Below are positions 26,869 through 36,532 of a stretch of 64,000 nucleotides of DNA, piece after piece. The DNA comes from an uncultured Bacteroidales bacterium (GTDB lineage: Bacteria > Bacteroidota > Bacteroidia > Bacteroidales > Bacteroidaceae), in the NCBI GenBank assembly GCA_902775375.1, contig CACYLU010000005.1, positions 62,001 to 126,000 of the forward strand. Direction: 5' to 3'. Under the pieces are notes generated by a model. That model saw nothing but the letters and a program-made list of their open reading frames with translations. It was not told the DNA's origin and made no database searches. How positions within the stretch are numbered: the first letter of the stretch is position 1; each line of letters starts with the position of its first letter. Made by a program: the position numbers and the translations under genes.

Positions 26869-27534
26869 CTAATGCCGTTTCCTAACAGATCTATCTGCAT
26901 TGACAGATGCCACTGTATCTGTTTGCAGACTATCTGTAGGAGCAGCAGCCATTTTGTCTTCATCCACATAGAAGATACCTTCAGGTTTATGGATAGTATA
27001 GACAGTAAACTGCTGGTTAGAATCAAACCCATGACCTGTAATGATTCTATCAATCTGTTCAATACGGATAAATTGATCAGAATACACTTTCTGTGTGTCC
27101 TGGTTCCAAAAGAGCAGTTCCGTATTAAAACGCTCTCCTTGTTGATTTTTTATCTCAACGTGTCCACGTAGTTCCCATAACTTTTGCTTATCATAATAAT
27201 AAGCCGTATCTGATTTTATTTCTGCTTGTACATCGTTGTTCTCATCAAAATTCTCTAAATAAACACCTTCTTCGAAAGACCAGTGTGAAGGGTTAAGTTT
27301 GTCGTATACCAACCAAAGGGGAGTTGTAATACGATAACGTATAACACCAGAATCAGATATTAATGTCGTCACATCATGAGTCTCAAGAGCAGGCAATGAA
27401 TCGCGGTTAGTAACTGCATCACCCAGTTGTTTCTTATTACCTGAGCATGCAGAAATAAAAAGAAGCATAACCACTGCCACGAAGACAGTGGTTATGCTAA
27501 TAGTTTTATATATGCGAACTTTTATAAGTTGCAT
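26869..27534 (-). CDS. lptC: LPS export ABC transporter periplasmic protein LptC
   Basis: The 221-residue protein has an N-terminal anchor ending in a lipobox-like LLFISACS and an LptC/OstA-type beta-jellyroll. Signatures are YRITTPLWLVYDKL, EEGVYLENFDEN, SDTAYYYDKQKLWELRGHVE and the FNTELLFWNQDTQKVYSD segment. LptC passes lipopolysaccharide from the LptBFG inner-membrane complex to the periplasmic bridge. The start at 27534 gives a normal signal anchor; an upstream reading to 27573 begins inside the preceding gene. The C-terminal tail after residue 195 is low-complexity. Confidence 0.87.
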   Translation of the reverse strand: MQLIKVRIYKTISITTVFVAVVMLLFISACSGNKKQLGDAVTNRDSLPALETHDVTTLISDSGVIRYRITTPLWLVYDKLNPSHWSFEEGVYLENFDENNDVQAEIKSDTAYYYDKQKLWELRGHVEIKNQQGERFNTELLFWNQDTQKVYSDQFIRIEQIDRIITGHGFDSNQQFTVYTIHKPEGIFYVDEDKMAAAPTDSLQTDTVASVNADRSVRKRH

Positions 27535-27547
27535 AAACAATTTTAAA

Positions 27548-28873
27548 TTAACGAATGGTAGTAGTCTCGCCAATCAGACCACCTACGGTAACACGGTCAC
27601 CCTTCTTCAGACCCTGCATGAACAGGTCTTCTGATTTCGGGAAGTAACGAGAGTAAGTACGAATCAATTCGTCTGCCTGTTCAGCACAACTTGGATCCAA
27701 AGTCTTAGCACGCTGCAAGCGATCAACGCATACATAATAAGTACAAGCATTGAGTGAACGCTCGTCGCTCCAGTTTGGATTAGCAGCATAAATCTGAGCC
27801 ATCAGTATATGAGGAGCACCCCAGTCATCGCGGAAACTAATTGCCTGCTGAGTATATCTCTTGGCATTACCCCACTGCTTGATGGTTGACAGAGAAGCAG
27901 CAATAGCGTAAGCGATTTCAGCCTTCTTTGCATTGTCAGATTCCAATTGCAAAGCCTCATCGAAATACTTAACTGCGGTTTCGTACTCACCCTTCTTGAA
28001 GTACATATAAGCTACACCGTTAGCAGCGTCAGCTGTTGGGTTGATACGATACATGTAGTCAGAAGCGGTAAAATATACCTCACTCTCGTTACACTTCATC
28101 ATACGAAGAATAGCGATTGTGTTCTTCAAGAATGCCTCGTTCGTCTTATTCTGCTCTACCTGAGGACCAAACACGTTCTGTAAAGTCTCGCAGTCAGCCA
28201 TACCACTGTTGATGAAAACAGCAAGCACATTTTGCTTAGCAGCTTCCATATTTTCCTTAGACTTCTCATCATCGGCAGCAGCAATAGCCTGATCTGTAAG
28301 GTCTGAAGCCCACAAATAGTCATCCAAGAACTGGTTGCTATGAGACTGATCTGCTTTCATTACTGCCATTGACTCATTGAGGAAGTTCATGATAGTGGAA
28401 GCCTTAGTATTAACGCCATCACCTTGAACTGATTCCTTAAACCATCCATAAGCAATCTTATGGTTAGGCTCTGGTGCATAAGTCAAATAATCAGCTGCTT
28501 TGTCAGCCAATGCTGCAGCATCAGACTTAACCTTAGTACCTTTAGCTCTGAATTCAGGCAGGTACTTAGTACGCAAATCATAAATGTTCATCAACTCATC
28601 AAAATACTTCTGATAGTCAGCAGAACCCTTCTGATTTGTGCTCAGAAATGAATGCAGAATGTCAATCATGTCAGAGAAAGTGTAATACTTCATCGTAGGA
28701 CATTCTTTGAGGACAGCCTTGGTAGGTTCGTAAGCATCAGCATAATTCTTTGCTTTAACAGCCTCGTGACCAATAGAACTATTGGTGATGCACTCCTGGC
28801 TCTGAGCGAAAGCAGTGCTGAAACCTCCTGCGAGGAGGGCGATTGCAAGTAAATTCTTAATTTTCATTGCCAT
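27548..28873 (-). CDS. Exported TPR-repeat protein
   Basis: The 441-residue protein has a signal peptide (KIKNLLAIALLAGGFSTAFAQ) and tetratricopeptide-like helices. The clearest lie at about residues 285-345: GVAYMYFKKGEYETAVKYFD, then IAYAIAASLSTIKQWGNAKR. TPR arrays mediate protein contacts, here in the periplasm. It is 26 bp after the beta-barrel gene and 13 bp before lptC, so it belongs to the envelope block, perhaps as an assembly or scaffold factor. Two adjacent ATGs (28873 and 28867) are possible starts. Confidence 0.82.
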   Translation of the reverse strand: MAMKIKNLLAIALLAGGFSTAFAQSQECITNSSIGHEAVKAKNYADAYEPTKAVLKECPTMKYYTFSDMIDILHSFLSTNQKGSADYQKYFDELMNIYDLRTKYLPEFRAKGTKVKSDAAALADKAADYLTYAPEPNHKIAYGWFKESVQGDGVNTKASTIMNFLNESMAVMKADQSHSNQFLDDYLWASDLTDQAIAAADDEKSKENMEAAKQNVLAVFINSGMADCETLQNVFGPQVEQNKTNEAFLKNTIAILRMMKCNESEVYFTASDYMYRINPTADAANGVAYMYFKKGEYETAVKYFDEALQLESDNAKKAEIAYAIAASLSTIKQWGNAKRYTQQAISFRDDWGAPHILMAQIYAANPNWSDERSLNACTYYVCVDRLQRAKTLDPSCAEQADELIRTYSRYFPKSEDLFMQGLKKGDRVTVGGLIGETTTIR

Positions 28874-28899
28874 TAAATTTAAAGTGTTATTATTAATTA

Positions 28900-30180
28900 T
28901 TAATTTACTCTAGTCTTGTAGAACCATCTTTCGTTGAATGTAACACCAATGTTAACTCTCAACTGGTTCTCATTAATAAAATTGGTTGTCTGCCCGTTAA
29001 CCCTAGCGTACTGAGCAGAAATATTGAAATAGGAACGTGACCTGAGCAAAGGTATTGAAAGACCTGCCGATACACCCCATTCTTTAGATGCCCTTACACC
29101 ATCAAGTTTATAATAAGGATTGTTGTAATAAGCACCAGCTCTGTACTTGATTCTCTTCAAAATGCTACTACCGATTGGATCTGGCAGGTATTCTGCTCCT
29201 ACAGCAATTTTAGTTCTGTCAACGAACGCATCTTTATTACCCATAAATGAAACCTTGCTCCATTGCTGATAGGTTACGTCCAATCCTACAGTGAGTCTTC
29301 CATCGTAAACATAGGCGACACCGCCTCCTATTGTCATTGGTATACCAGTCTTAACATCAAGGTCTGTTTCATTAACGCTCAATCCGCTAGTATTACCACT
29401 CAAAATTTCACTAGAACTACCTTCAATTTCTTGAATATAGCTTGTATTAGTTAAATTATATCCAGGCGAAAATACTGCACCAAAAGTAGCAAAATGTTTT
29501 TTACCGAACTGATAAGAGTATTGTGCACCTATATCAAATTTCACACTGTTTATACCAACATGCTCACGTTTCATTACACCATTTGCATCAGTAAAATAAG
29601 GAAACGTATGCATCATAGAATGTTCAACATCACCCCAAAGATATGAAATATTTACGCCAATTGAAAATTTTCTGTTAATTTTATATGCTAAACCTGCATA
29701 TGCCTGATGCAAACCACCTTCACCAAAATAATTTGTAACAGTTGTTTTTTCATTATCTTCATTATTCCTGGTCACATTCTCCATGTCGTAACCCACATTG
29801 GCATATGGCAACAGGCCTAAACTCATACCAAACCTTGTACCTATACGAAAGTGCATGGACAGGTAATCAAGACTAGTGTTCTTGGCGTTGATTTTGGTGA
29901 TACCGTTGTCAAAATTGGTATTTTGCAATGACATACCACCCTCAAAAATGAAAGTAAGTGAATCAACGGCAGTATATGATGCAGGGTTGGCAAAATTAGT
30001 ATGAGCCTTGTCTCTCAGTCCATAAGCCACGCCACCCATAGCCCTACTATTACTTGCCCCTTGTTCAGCCAACTGACCATAACCATAGCGGCTGTATGGC
30101 GAATTTGTGTTGTTTTGGGCAACGACTATCCCTGAAATCAGGCAGAGTACCAGCGCCAAAAGCGTTTGTTTATATCTCAT
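28900..30180 (-). CDS. Outer-membrane beta-barrel protein, FadL-like architecture
   Basis: The 426-residue protein has a signal peptide (MRYKQTLLALVLCLISGIVVAQ). It continues with NTNSPYSRYGYGQL, a conserved N-terminal phrase of Bacteroidetes outer-membrane proteins, and GASNSRAMGGVAYGLRDKAH. Alternating hydrophobic/aromatic strands run to the end, which finishes in an aromatic-rich strand (FNERWFYKTRVN). No specific cargo can be named. It is the first gene of the operon running through the TPR protein, LptC and the CorC-like protein. Confidence 0.8.
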   Translation of the reverse strand: MRYKQTLLALVLCLISGIVVAQNNTNSPYSRYGYGQLAEQGASNSRAMGGVAYGLRDKAHTNFANPASYTAVDSLTFIFEGGMSLQNTNFDNGITKINAKNTSLDYLSMHFRIGTRFGMSLGLLPYANVGYDMENVTRNNEDNEKTTVTNYFGEGGLHQAYAGLAYKINRKFSIGVNISYLWGDVEHSMMHTFPYFTDANGVMKREHVGINSVKFDIGAQYSYQFGKKHFATFGAVFSPGYNLTNTSYIQEIEGSSSEILSGNTSGLSVNETDLDVKTGIPMTIGGGVAYVYDGRLTVGLDVTYQQWSKVSFMGNKDAFVDRTKIAVGAEYLPDPIGSSILKRIKYRAGAYYNNPYYKLDGVRASKEWGVSAGLSIPLLRSRSYFNISAQYARVNGQTTNFINENQLRVNIGVTFNERWFYKTRVN

Positions 30181-30230
30181 TTCTCTAATTAAAATTCGTA
30201 CACAATTCATCAAAGATAGAAATTTGTTTG

Positions 30231-30261
30231 CAAAGATGCAACTTTTATTTCACGTAACAAA
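30231..30261 (-). promoter_or_regulatory. Promoter of the envelope operon
   Basis: On the minus strand TTTG (30258-30261), 19 bp, then CATCTTTG (30231-30238). A second -7-like TATCTTTG lies closer to the gene at 30211-30218, so two start sites are possible. Confidence 0.6.
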
Positions 30262-30323
30262 AGTTTTTTGCCCTTAATGCCGTTAAAAAAACAAAAGTGA
30301 TATAAAAATTCTCTTGTTTGCAT

Positions 30324-30331
30324 TATCTTTG
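30324..30331 (+). promoter_or_regulatory. Promoter -7 box of the Lnb-like operon
   Basis: TATCTTTG lies only 16 bases before the ATG chosen at 30348. Transcription would start near 30338, so the mRNA leader is very short. Confidence 0.5.
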
Positions 30332-30347
30332 TAGCCAAATGAGACAA

Positions 30348-31619
30348 ATGAAACTTAAATATGGTTTATGGTTGCTGTTGCTTCTCTGCGAACTCAACAT
30401 TTTTGCTCAAACCCGTTCACTGACTTTACCTACTGATACGGCTGACACTTGGCAGGTGAGTCTTATAACATGTGGGCCTGGCGTAGAAGTGTACAATCAG
30501 TTTGGGCATACTGCCATACGCATGAAGAACGTATCTCGTAACATTGACCTTATATATAATTATGGCATTTTCAGCTTCAACACCCCCAATTTCGTTCTCC
30601 GCTTTACTTTGGGAAAAACTGACTACCTATTGGGTATCCAAGCCTATCAGGACTTTGTTGACTGGTATGCTTATTGCAACAGAGATGTTAGGGAACAGGT
30701 GCTTAACCTCAGCATAGAAGAAAAAAACACCCTCATTGGGTTGCTTAACGAAAACTACAAACCTCAGAACAGAACCTATCGTTATAATTTCTTTTACGAC
30801 AACTGCGCCACCCGACCAAGAGACTTGATTGAGAAATGCTTACAAAGCAAATTACAATATGCAGACGATATGACTACAACATCCACAGGCCAATCGTTCA
30901 GAAGCATTGTCCATGAGTTTACAGCCAACAATTCATGGTCACAATTCGGCATTGACCTATGCTTAGGCAGTGAAGCAGATAAACCTATTTCGCGTCGGGC
31001 AATGATGTTCATTCCTTTATACTTGGAAAAATATTTCGACAAGGCTACCATACTCCCCCACGAGAGAAATAATAATTCCTCACGAGAGAAAAATAAAAAC
31101 CTCGTTGGAGAAAAAAGCAATGGAACTTATCCTCTAATTACCGAAAGCAAACAGTTGGTGACCATACCCGAGGCAGACAAGGTGCAAAAAGATACTCCAT
31201 TTACTCCTTTCCGCTGTGCTACGTTCATGTTTATAGTGACAACGGTTCTCACCATTTACGAGATACGTTCTCGTAAAAGTTTGTGGGGGTTCGACCTCAT
31301 TCTTTTTACCGCTGCCGGCATTGCAGGGTGTATGCTTGCCTTTTTGGCAACATTCTCCGAGCATCCAACAGTAAGTCCCAACTATTTGCTGTTTCTATTC
31401 CAACCACTTCATCTGTTATTATTGCCCTGGTTTATAAAAAAGGTAAAGAAGATGCAAAGAAGCAGCTATTTAGTAGTTCTAACCATAGAATTATTATTAT
31501 TTATTGTATTATGGGCGATAATTCCACAGAAATTTCCGCTCGCGGTTCTTCCTCTGGCACTATGTTTGCTTGTACGTTCTGCGAGCAACTGGCTGTTGTC
31601 ACAACCCTATAAGGCATGA
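30348..31619 (+). CDS. Lnb-like lipoprotein N-acyltransferase candidate (DUF4105)
   Basis: The 423-residue protein has a signal sequence (KYGLWLLLLLCELNIFAQ). A DUF4105/Lnb N-terminal periplasmic domain carries FGHTAIR at 52-58 and NFFYDNCATRPRD around C153, the His and Cys expected at the active site. Several C-terminal membrane helices follow (about residues 290-415). Bacteroidetes Lnb proteins acylate the amino terminus of lipoproteins, so this is the likely role. The linker at about residues 238-260 is encoded by a dispersed CACGAG repeat inserted in frame. ATG 30339 is an alternative start. The stop overlaps the next start (ATGA). Confidence 0.75.
   Translation: MKLKYGLWLLLLLCELNIFAQTRSLTLPTDTADTWQVSLITCGPGVEVYNQFGHTAIRMKNVSRNIDLIYNYGIFSFNTPNFVLRFTLGKTDYLLGIQAYQDFVDWYAYCNRDVREQVLNLSIEEKNTLIGLLNENYKPQNRTYRYNFFYDNCATRPRDLIEKCLQSKLQYADDMTTTSTGQSFRSIVHEFTANNSWSQFGIDLCLGSEADKPISRRAMMFIPLYLEKYFDKATILPHERNNNSSREKNKNLVGEKSNGTYPLITESKQLVTIPEADKVQKDTPFTPFRCATFMFIVTTVLTIYEIRSRKSLWGFDLILFTAAGIAGCMLAFLATFSEHPTVSPNYLLFLFQPLHLLLLPWFIKKVKKMQRSSYLVVLTIELLLFIVLWAIIPQKFPLAVLPLALCLLVRSASNWLLSQPYKA
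31059..31125 (+). repeat. CACGAG repeat copies inside a coding sequence
   Basis: Two diverged copies of CACGAGAGAAA-type sequence and a third GTTGGAGAAAAA-type copy match the intergenic repeat at 468-510, including the spacer AAAAACCTC and the flanking AATGG. They are in frame and encode a hydrophilic Asn/Lys/Glu/Ser-rich linker of the Lnb-like protein. Confidence 0.75.
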
Positions 31620-33100
31620 GAAAAGAGTTATTAGCTACCATATTAATCCTTACGATTGGAGGCTGGCAGGTACATGAAGCATCAGCACAGACACGATTGG
31701 TGGTATCACTTACCATCGACCAACTTCGCAGTGACTATATCGATGCTTACTCACCCTACTATGGCTCACAAGGTTTCAAACGACTCTTGCGTGAAGGCAA
31801 GATATATAAACGAGTAGAGTATTCTTTCAATGTCAAAGACAGGGCAGCGGCAATGGCTGCCTTGAATACTGGTACCACTCCGTCTGTCAATGGCATCATT
31901 GGCAACGAATGGCTTGACCGCGAGACAGGTAGGCCTCGTAATTGTGTAGATGATGTTGCATTTATGGGCAACAATACTACAGAAAATACATCGGCTAACT
32001 TACTCCTTACCTCTACCCTGTCTGACGAGCTGAAAATAGCTACCAATAATCAGGCATTGGTTTATGCAATCGCTCCTTTCCGTGATGCAGCTGTTCTATC
32101 TGCAGGTCATGCCGCCAATAGCGCTTTCTGGATCAATCCAGAAACTGGCAAGTGGTGTAGCACCACCTATTACAAAGATTTTCCCTGGTGGCTTAACAAT
32201 TTTAACATTCAACAGGGGCCAGATCTTAGGGTAAACGATAATGATCGTGTGAATCGTTATCGACACTTACTCACTACACCTGCCGTAAACAATGAAGTGA
32301 ACCGATTAACAGAAGAGTTGATTGCACAAAGCAATATAGGCAGAGACGATACCACTGATTTCCTTGCACTAACCTATTATGCAGGCACTTACCAACATCA
32401 ACCTTTACAGAAAGTTGAACAGGAGCTGCAAACTATCTATACCAACATTGACCAGTGCATAAGTAACCTGTTTGACATGTTGGAGCGCAAAGTAGGTATG
32501 AATCATGTGTTGTTTTACATCACTTCTACAGGTTTTACCGACCCTGTATATGATGATCTCTCTGCATACAATATCCCTTCCGGAGAGTTCTACCTAAACC
32601 GTTGTGCCACTTTGTTGAACATGTTCCTCATGGCTACCTATGGGGAAGGTAACTATGTGGAGTATTACTATGATCAACAGATATTCCTCAACCACAGGTT
32701 AATAGACAACAAGGGCCTTGATATGGCTGAAATCCAGCAGAAAGCATCAGAGTTTCTTATACAATTTAGTGGAGTAAATGAAGTATATTCTGCAAATCGT
32801 CTATTATTAGCACCTTATACAGAACGTTCAGAACGCTATCGCAATGGTTATCATCGCAATCGTTCTGGCGACTTAGTCATCGAAGTATTACCTGGATGGC
32901 AAATTGTCAATGAACAGACACATGAAAAGAAAGTGGTAAGCAAGGCTTTTACACCTACCCCACTCATCATTTTGCATCCTGATTTCAAAGCTATTACAAT
33001 CACGACTCCTGTTGTGGCAGAATGCATAGCACCAACCATTGCTAACGCCATCCATATCCGTGCTCCCAATGGATGTTCCCTTCTTCCTTTATCAGAATAA
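31616..33100 (+). CDS. Alkaline-phosphatase-superfamily protein with a degenerate active site
   Basis: The 494-residue exported protein (signal ending EASAQ) aligns by eye with PafA/nucleotide-pyrophosphatase-like phosphatases: VVSLTIDQLRSDYIDAYSPYY at the N-terminus, NTGTTPSVNGIIGNEWLDRETG at about 84, and the AANSAFWINPETGKW segment. The metal-ligand aspartate in TIDQ (D35) is present. The nucleophile region reads VKDRAAAMAALNTG with no Thr or Ser where the family has one. The usual TADHG-type ligand motif is replaced by ITSTGFTDP. It is therefore probably a pseudo-phosphatase. It is coupled to the Lnb-like gene by an ATGA overlap. Confidence 0.75.
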   Translation: MRKELLATILILTIGGWQVHEASAQTRLVVSLTIDQLRSDYIDAYSPYYGSQGFKRLLREGKIYKRVEYSFNVKDRAAAMAALNTGTTPSVNGIIGNEWLDRETGRPRNCVDDVAFMGNNTTENTSANLLLTSTLSDELKIATNNQALVYAIAPFRDAAVLSAGHAANSAFWINPETGKWCSTTYYKDFPWWLNNFNIQQGPDLRVNDNDRVNRYRHLLTTPAVNNEVNRLTEELIAQSNIGRDDTTDFLALTYYAGTYQHQPLQKVEQELQTIYTNIDQCISNLFDMLERKVGMNHVLFYITSTGFTDPVYDDLSAYNIPSGEFYLNRCATLLNMFLMATYGEGNYVEYYYDQQIFLNHRLIDNKGLDMAEIQQKASEFLIQFSGVNEVYSANRLLLAPYTERSERYRNGYHRNRSGDLVIEVLPGWQIVNEQTHEKKVVSKAFTPTPLIILHPDFKAITITTPVVAECIAPTIANAIHIRAPNGCSLLPLSE

Positions 33101-33143
33101 GCTATTTTTTACAAAAATAGACTGATAAGTCAGTAAAAAAGTG

Positions 33144-33151
33144 TAACTTTG
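33144..33151 (+). promoter_or_regulatory. Promoter -7 box of secA
   Basis: TAACTTTG followed by CA is a consensus box 59 bases before the ATG. It lies after a small AT hairpin (33104-33122) that may end the previous transcript. Confidence 0.55.
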
Positions 33152-33209
33152 CACCCCGTATGTGCAAATCATGCAAATATATTAACGATAATAATAAAAG
33201 AATAACATA

Positions 33210-36200
33210 ATGGGATTTAATGATTTTTTGACCAAAATCTTCGGCAACAAGTCGCAGAAAGACATGAGGGAAATCAAGCCATGGATTGACAAAATCAAGG
33301 CTGCCTCACCAGAAATTGAACAACTTGATAACGATGCATTGCGCGCTAAAACTCAGGAAATTAGACGCTATATTCAAGATGCCTCAATAGAGAAACGTGC
33401 CAAGATTGACGAACTGAAAGCTAAGATTGAAGTAACAGAGCTGGAAGATCGCGAGCCTATCTTCGCACAAATAGATAAGATAGAAAAAGAGATTCTAGAC
33501 CTTTACGAGGAAAAGCTGAACGAGGTTCTGCCTCAAGTCTTCGCCATAGTGAAGGAAACTGCTAAACGTTTCTCTGAAAACGAAGAAATTGTAGTTACCG
33601 CTACTGATTTCGACCGTGATTTAGCTGCTTCACATGATTTTGTGAGAATAGAAGACGACAAGGCTATCTACCAGAATCACTGGATGGCTGGTGGCAACGA
33701 AGTGACCTGGAATATGGTACACTACGATGTACAGCTTATCGGTGGTGTAGTTCTGCACCAAGGCAAGATTGCCGAGATGGCAACTGGTGAGGGAAAAACA
33801 CTGGTAGCGACCTTACCTGTATTCCTTAACGCATTGACAGGCAACGGTGTGCATGTGGTAACTGTTAACGACTACTTGGCAAAACGAGATGCTGAATGGA
33901 TGGGACCACTCTACATGTTCCATGGTCTGAGCGTTGATTGTATCGACAAGCATCAACCCAACTCTATCGCTCGTCGCAATGCCTATTTGGCCGACATTAC
34001 TTTCGGTACAAACAATGAGTTTGGTTTTGACTATCTGCGCGACAATATGGCTACCCGTCCACAAGATCTTGTGCAACGCAAGCATAACTACGCCATTGTC
34101 GATGAAGTCGATTCTGTGTTAATTGACGATGCCCGTACACCTCTTATCATCTCTGGTCCTATACCTCAAAACGCCGACACCAAGTTGTTCGAGGATTTCC
34201 GACCTTATGTAGAGCGTATTGTGGCAAAGCAACGTGACTTGGCTACCAAATATTTGGCTGAAGCCCGCAAACTTATTTATTCAGAAGATAAAAAAGAAGT
34301 CGAGGAAGGTTTCCTCGCCCTCTATCGAAGCCATAAGGCTCTACCAAAGAACAAGCCATTGATCAAGTTCCTCAGTGAGCAAGGCATCAAGACTGGTATG
34401 TTGGCTACCGAGGAGATCTATATGGAGCAGAACATGAAACGTATGCCTGAGGTAACTGAACCACTTTACTTCGTAATTGACGAGAAACTGAAGAGTGTAG
34501 AACTTACCGACAAGGGCTTTGACGAACTGAGTAGTTATACTTCAGATCCAAGTTTTTTCGTGCTTCCTGATATTGTAACACAACTGGCTGAGTTGGAGAA
34601 CGACCATAGTCTGAACGATGAGGAGCGTTTAGCTAAAAAGGATGAGATGCTGAATACCTACTCATTAAGAGCCGAGCGTGTACATACTTTGATTCAGTTG
34701 CTCAAAGCATATACATTGTTTGAGATAGACGTTGACTATGTGGTGCTTAATGGTGAGGTGAAGATTGTTGATGAGCAGACAGGCCGTATTATGGAAGGTC
34801 GTCGTTGGTCAGACGGATTGCACCAAGCAGTAGAAGCGAAGGAGCGCGTGAAGATTGAAGGTGCTACTCAAACATTCGCAACCATCACACTGCAGAACTA
34901 TTTCCGCATGTATCACAAGTTGGCAGGTATGACTGGTACGGCAGAAACAGAAGAAGGCGAGTTCTGGGATATCTACAAGCTGGAGGTAGTTGTTATTCCT
35001 ACCAACCGCCCAGTTATCCGAAAGGATATGAACGACCGTGTTTATAAGACAAAGCGCGAGAAATACAAGGCAGTTATTGAGGAAATTGAAGATATGGTCA
35101 ACCAAGGTCGCCCTGTATTGGTGGGCACTACCTCGGTTGAAATCTCCGAGACTTTGAGCCGAATGTTGACTATGCGAAAGATTAAGCATAACGTTTTGAA
35201 TGCAAAACTGCACCAGCGTGAGGCAGAGATTGTAGCACAAGCCGGCCAAACAAGTATTGTTACTATCGCCACCAACATGGCTGGTCGTGGTACCGATATC
35301 AAGTTGAGCCCGGAGGTACGCGAGGCAGGAGGTTTGGCCATCATCGGTACAGAGCGCCATGAGTCACGTCGTGTTGACCGCCAGTTGCGAGGCCGTTCAG
35401 GTCGCCAGGGTGACCCAGGGTCATCAGTATTCTTCGTATCATTGGAAGATGACTTAATGCGTAAGTTCGCTTCTGAGAAGGTAGCTCGTTTGATGGACCG
35501 CATGGGATTTAAGGATGGCGAAGTATTGGAACATAGCCTCATCACCCGATCTATCGAGAATGCTCAGAAAAAAGTGGAAGAGAACAATTTCGGTATTCGT
35601 AAGCACTTGCTCGATTATGATGATGTAATGAACAAGCAACGTACCGTTATCTATGAGAAACGTCGTCACGCCTTGATGGGTGAACGTATTGGTATGGATA
35701 TCGCTAACATGATTTGGGAGCGATGCGTCAATGCTACCCAGTTGGCTACTTACGATGACTGCAAGATGGAAGTGCTTAAGACCTTTGCTTTAGAAACTCC
35801 GTTCAATGAAGACGATTTCATGAACAAGAATAAAGAAGATCTGGCAGGCATGATATTCGATAGCGCTATGCTTCACTTCAAGCAACGCACTGACCACATG
35901 GCCGAAATTGCTTATCCAGTCATCAAGCAGGTATATGAGACACAGGGACAGATGTATGAAAACATCCTCATCCCTATTACCGATGGTCGTAAGGTATATA
36001 ACATCTCTTGCAACCTAAAAGAGGCTTATGAAACTGAGTGCAAAACTATCGTTAAGCAGTTTGAAAAGTCAATCCTATTGCATGTGATTGACGAGGAATG
36101 GAAAGAAAACCTGCGTAGCCTTGACGAATTGCGTAATTCTGTACAGAACGCACGATATGAACAGAAAGATCCCCTGGTACTTTACAAACTCGACTCTGCA

Positions 36201-36521
36201 AAACTGTTCGATGATATGGTGGAGGTCATCAACAATGACACTATCTCTATCTTGATGCGTGGGCAAATTCCTCTGCAGGAACCACAACAGGTTCAGCAAG
36301 CAGCTCCTGAGAGAAGACAAGATATGAGTCAACTGCGCGAGAACAAACGTGATGCCGAAACAGTTTCAGGTGGTGATCCTGCACAGCAGGCTGCTGCGGC
36401 TCATGACACACGTGAGCAGCAGAGAACACCGTACGTTGCTCCAAAGACAGTTGGACGTAACGATCCATGTCCATGCGGTAGTGGCAAGAAGTTCAAGAAC
36501 TGTCACGGAAAAGGTTTATAA
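33210..36521 (+). CDS. secA: Preprotein translocase ATPase SecA
   Basis: This 1103-residue protein is full-length for Bacteroidetes SecA. Seen in order are Walker [11 protein letters not shown] near 191-200, the [19 protein letters not shown] block near 300, the [16 protein letters not shown] helicase segment and [12 protein letters not shown], then [18 protein letters not shown]-terminal zinc-binding motif, [14 protein letters not shown], closes the protein. A charged insertion at about residues 60-115 after the first helices is a lineage trait of Bacteroidetes SecA. It drives protein export through SecYEG. A 12-bp gap leads to a lipoprotein gene. Confidence 0.97.
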   Translation: MGFNDFLTKIFGNKSQKDMREIKPWIDKIKAASPEIEQLDNDALRAKTQEIRRYIQDASIEKRAKIDELKAKIEVTELEDREPIFAQIDKIEKEILDLYEEKLNEVLPQVFAIVKETAKRFSENEEIVVTATDFDRDLAASHDFVRIEDDKAIYQNHWMAGGNEVTWNMVHYDVQLIGGVVLHQGKIAEMATGEGKTLVATLPVFLNALTGNGVHVVTVNDYLAKRDAEWMGPLYMFHGLSVDCIDKHQPNSIARRNAYLADITFGTNNEFGFDYLRDNMATRPQDLVQRKHNYAIVDEVDSVLIDDARTPLIISGPIPQNADTKLFEDFRPYVERIVAKQRDLATKYLAEARKLIYSEDKKEVEEGFLALYRSHKALPKNKPLIKFLSEQGIKTGMLATEEIYMEQNMKRMPEVTEPLYFVIDEKLKSVELTDKGFDELSSYTSDPSFFVLPDIVTQLAELENDHSLNDEERLAKKDEMLNTYSLRAERVHTLIQLLKAYTLFEIDVDYVVLNGEVKIVDEQTGRIMEGRRWSDGLHQAVEAKERVKIEGATQTFATITLQNYFRMYHKLAGMTGTAETEEGEFWDIYKLEVVVIPTNRPVIRKDMNDRVYKTKREKYKAVIEEIEDMVNQGRPVLVGTTSVEISETLSRMLTMRKIKHNVLNAKLHQREAEIVAQAGQTSIVTIATNMAGRGTDIKLSPEVREAGGLAIIGTERHESRRVDRQLRGRSGRQGDPGSSVFFVSLEDDLMRKFASEKVARLMDRMGFKDGEVLEHSLITRSIENAQKKVEENNFGIRKHLLDYDDVMNKQRTVIYEKRRHALMGERIGMDIANMIWERCVNATQLATYDDCKMEVLKTFALETPFNEDDFMNKNKEDLAGMIFDSAMLHFKQRTDHMAEIAYPVIKQVYETQGQMYENILIPITDGRKVYNISCNLKEAYETECKTIVKQFEKSILLHVIDEEWKENLRSLDELRNSVQNARYEQKDPLVLYKLDSAKLFDDMVEVINNDTISILMRGQIPLQEPQQVQQAAPERRQDMSQLRENKRDAETVSGGDPAQQAAAAHDTREQQRTPYVAPKTVGRNDPCPCGSGKKFKNCHGKGL

Positions 36522-36532
36522 TAATTGATAAT

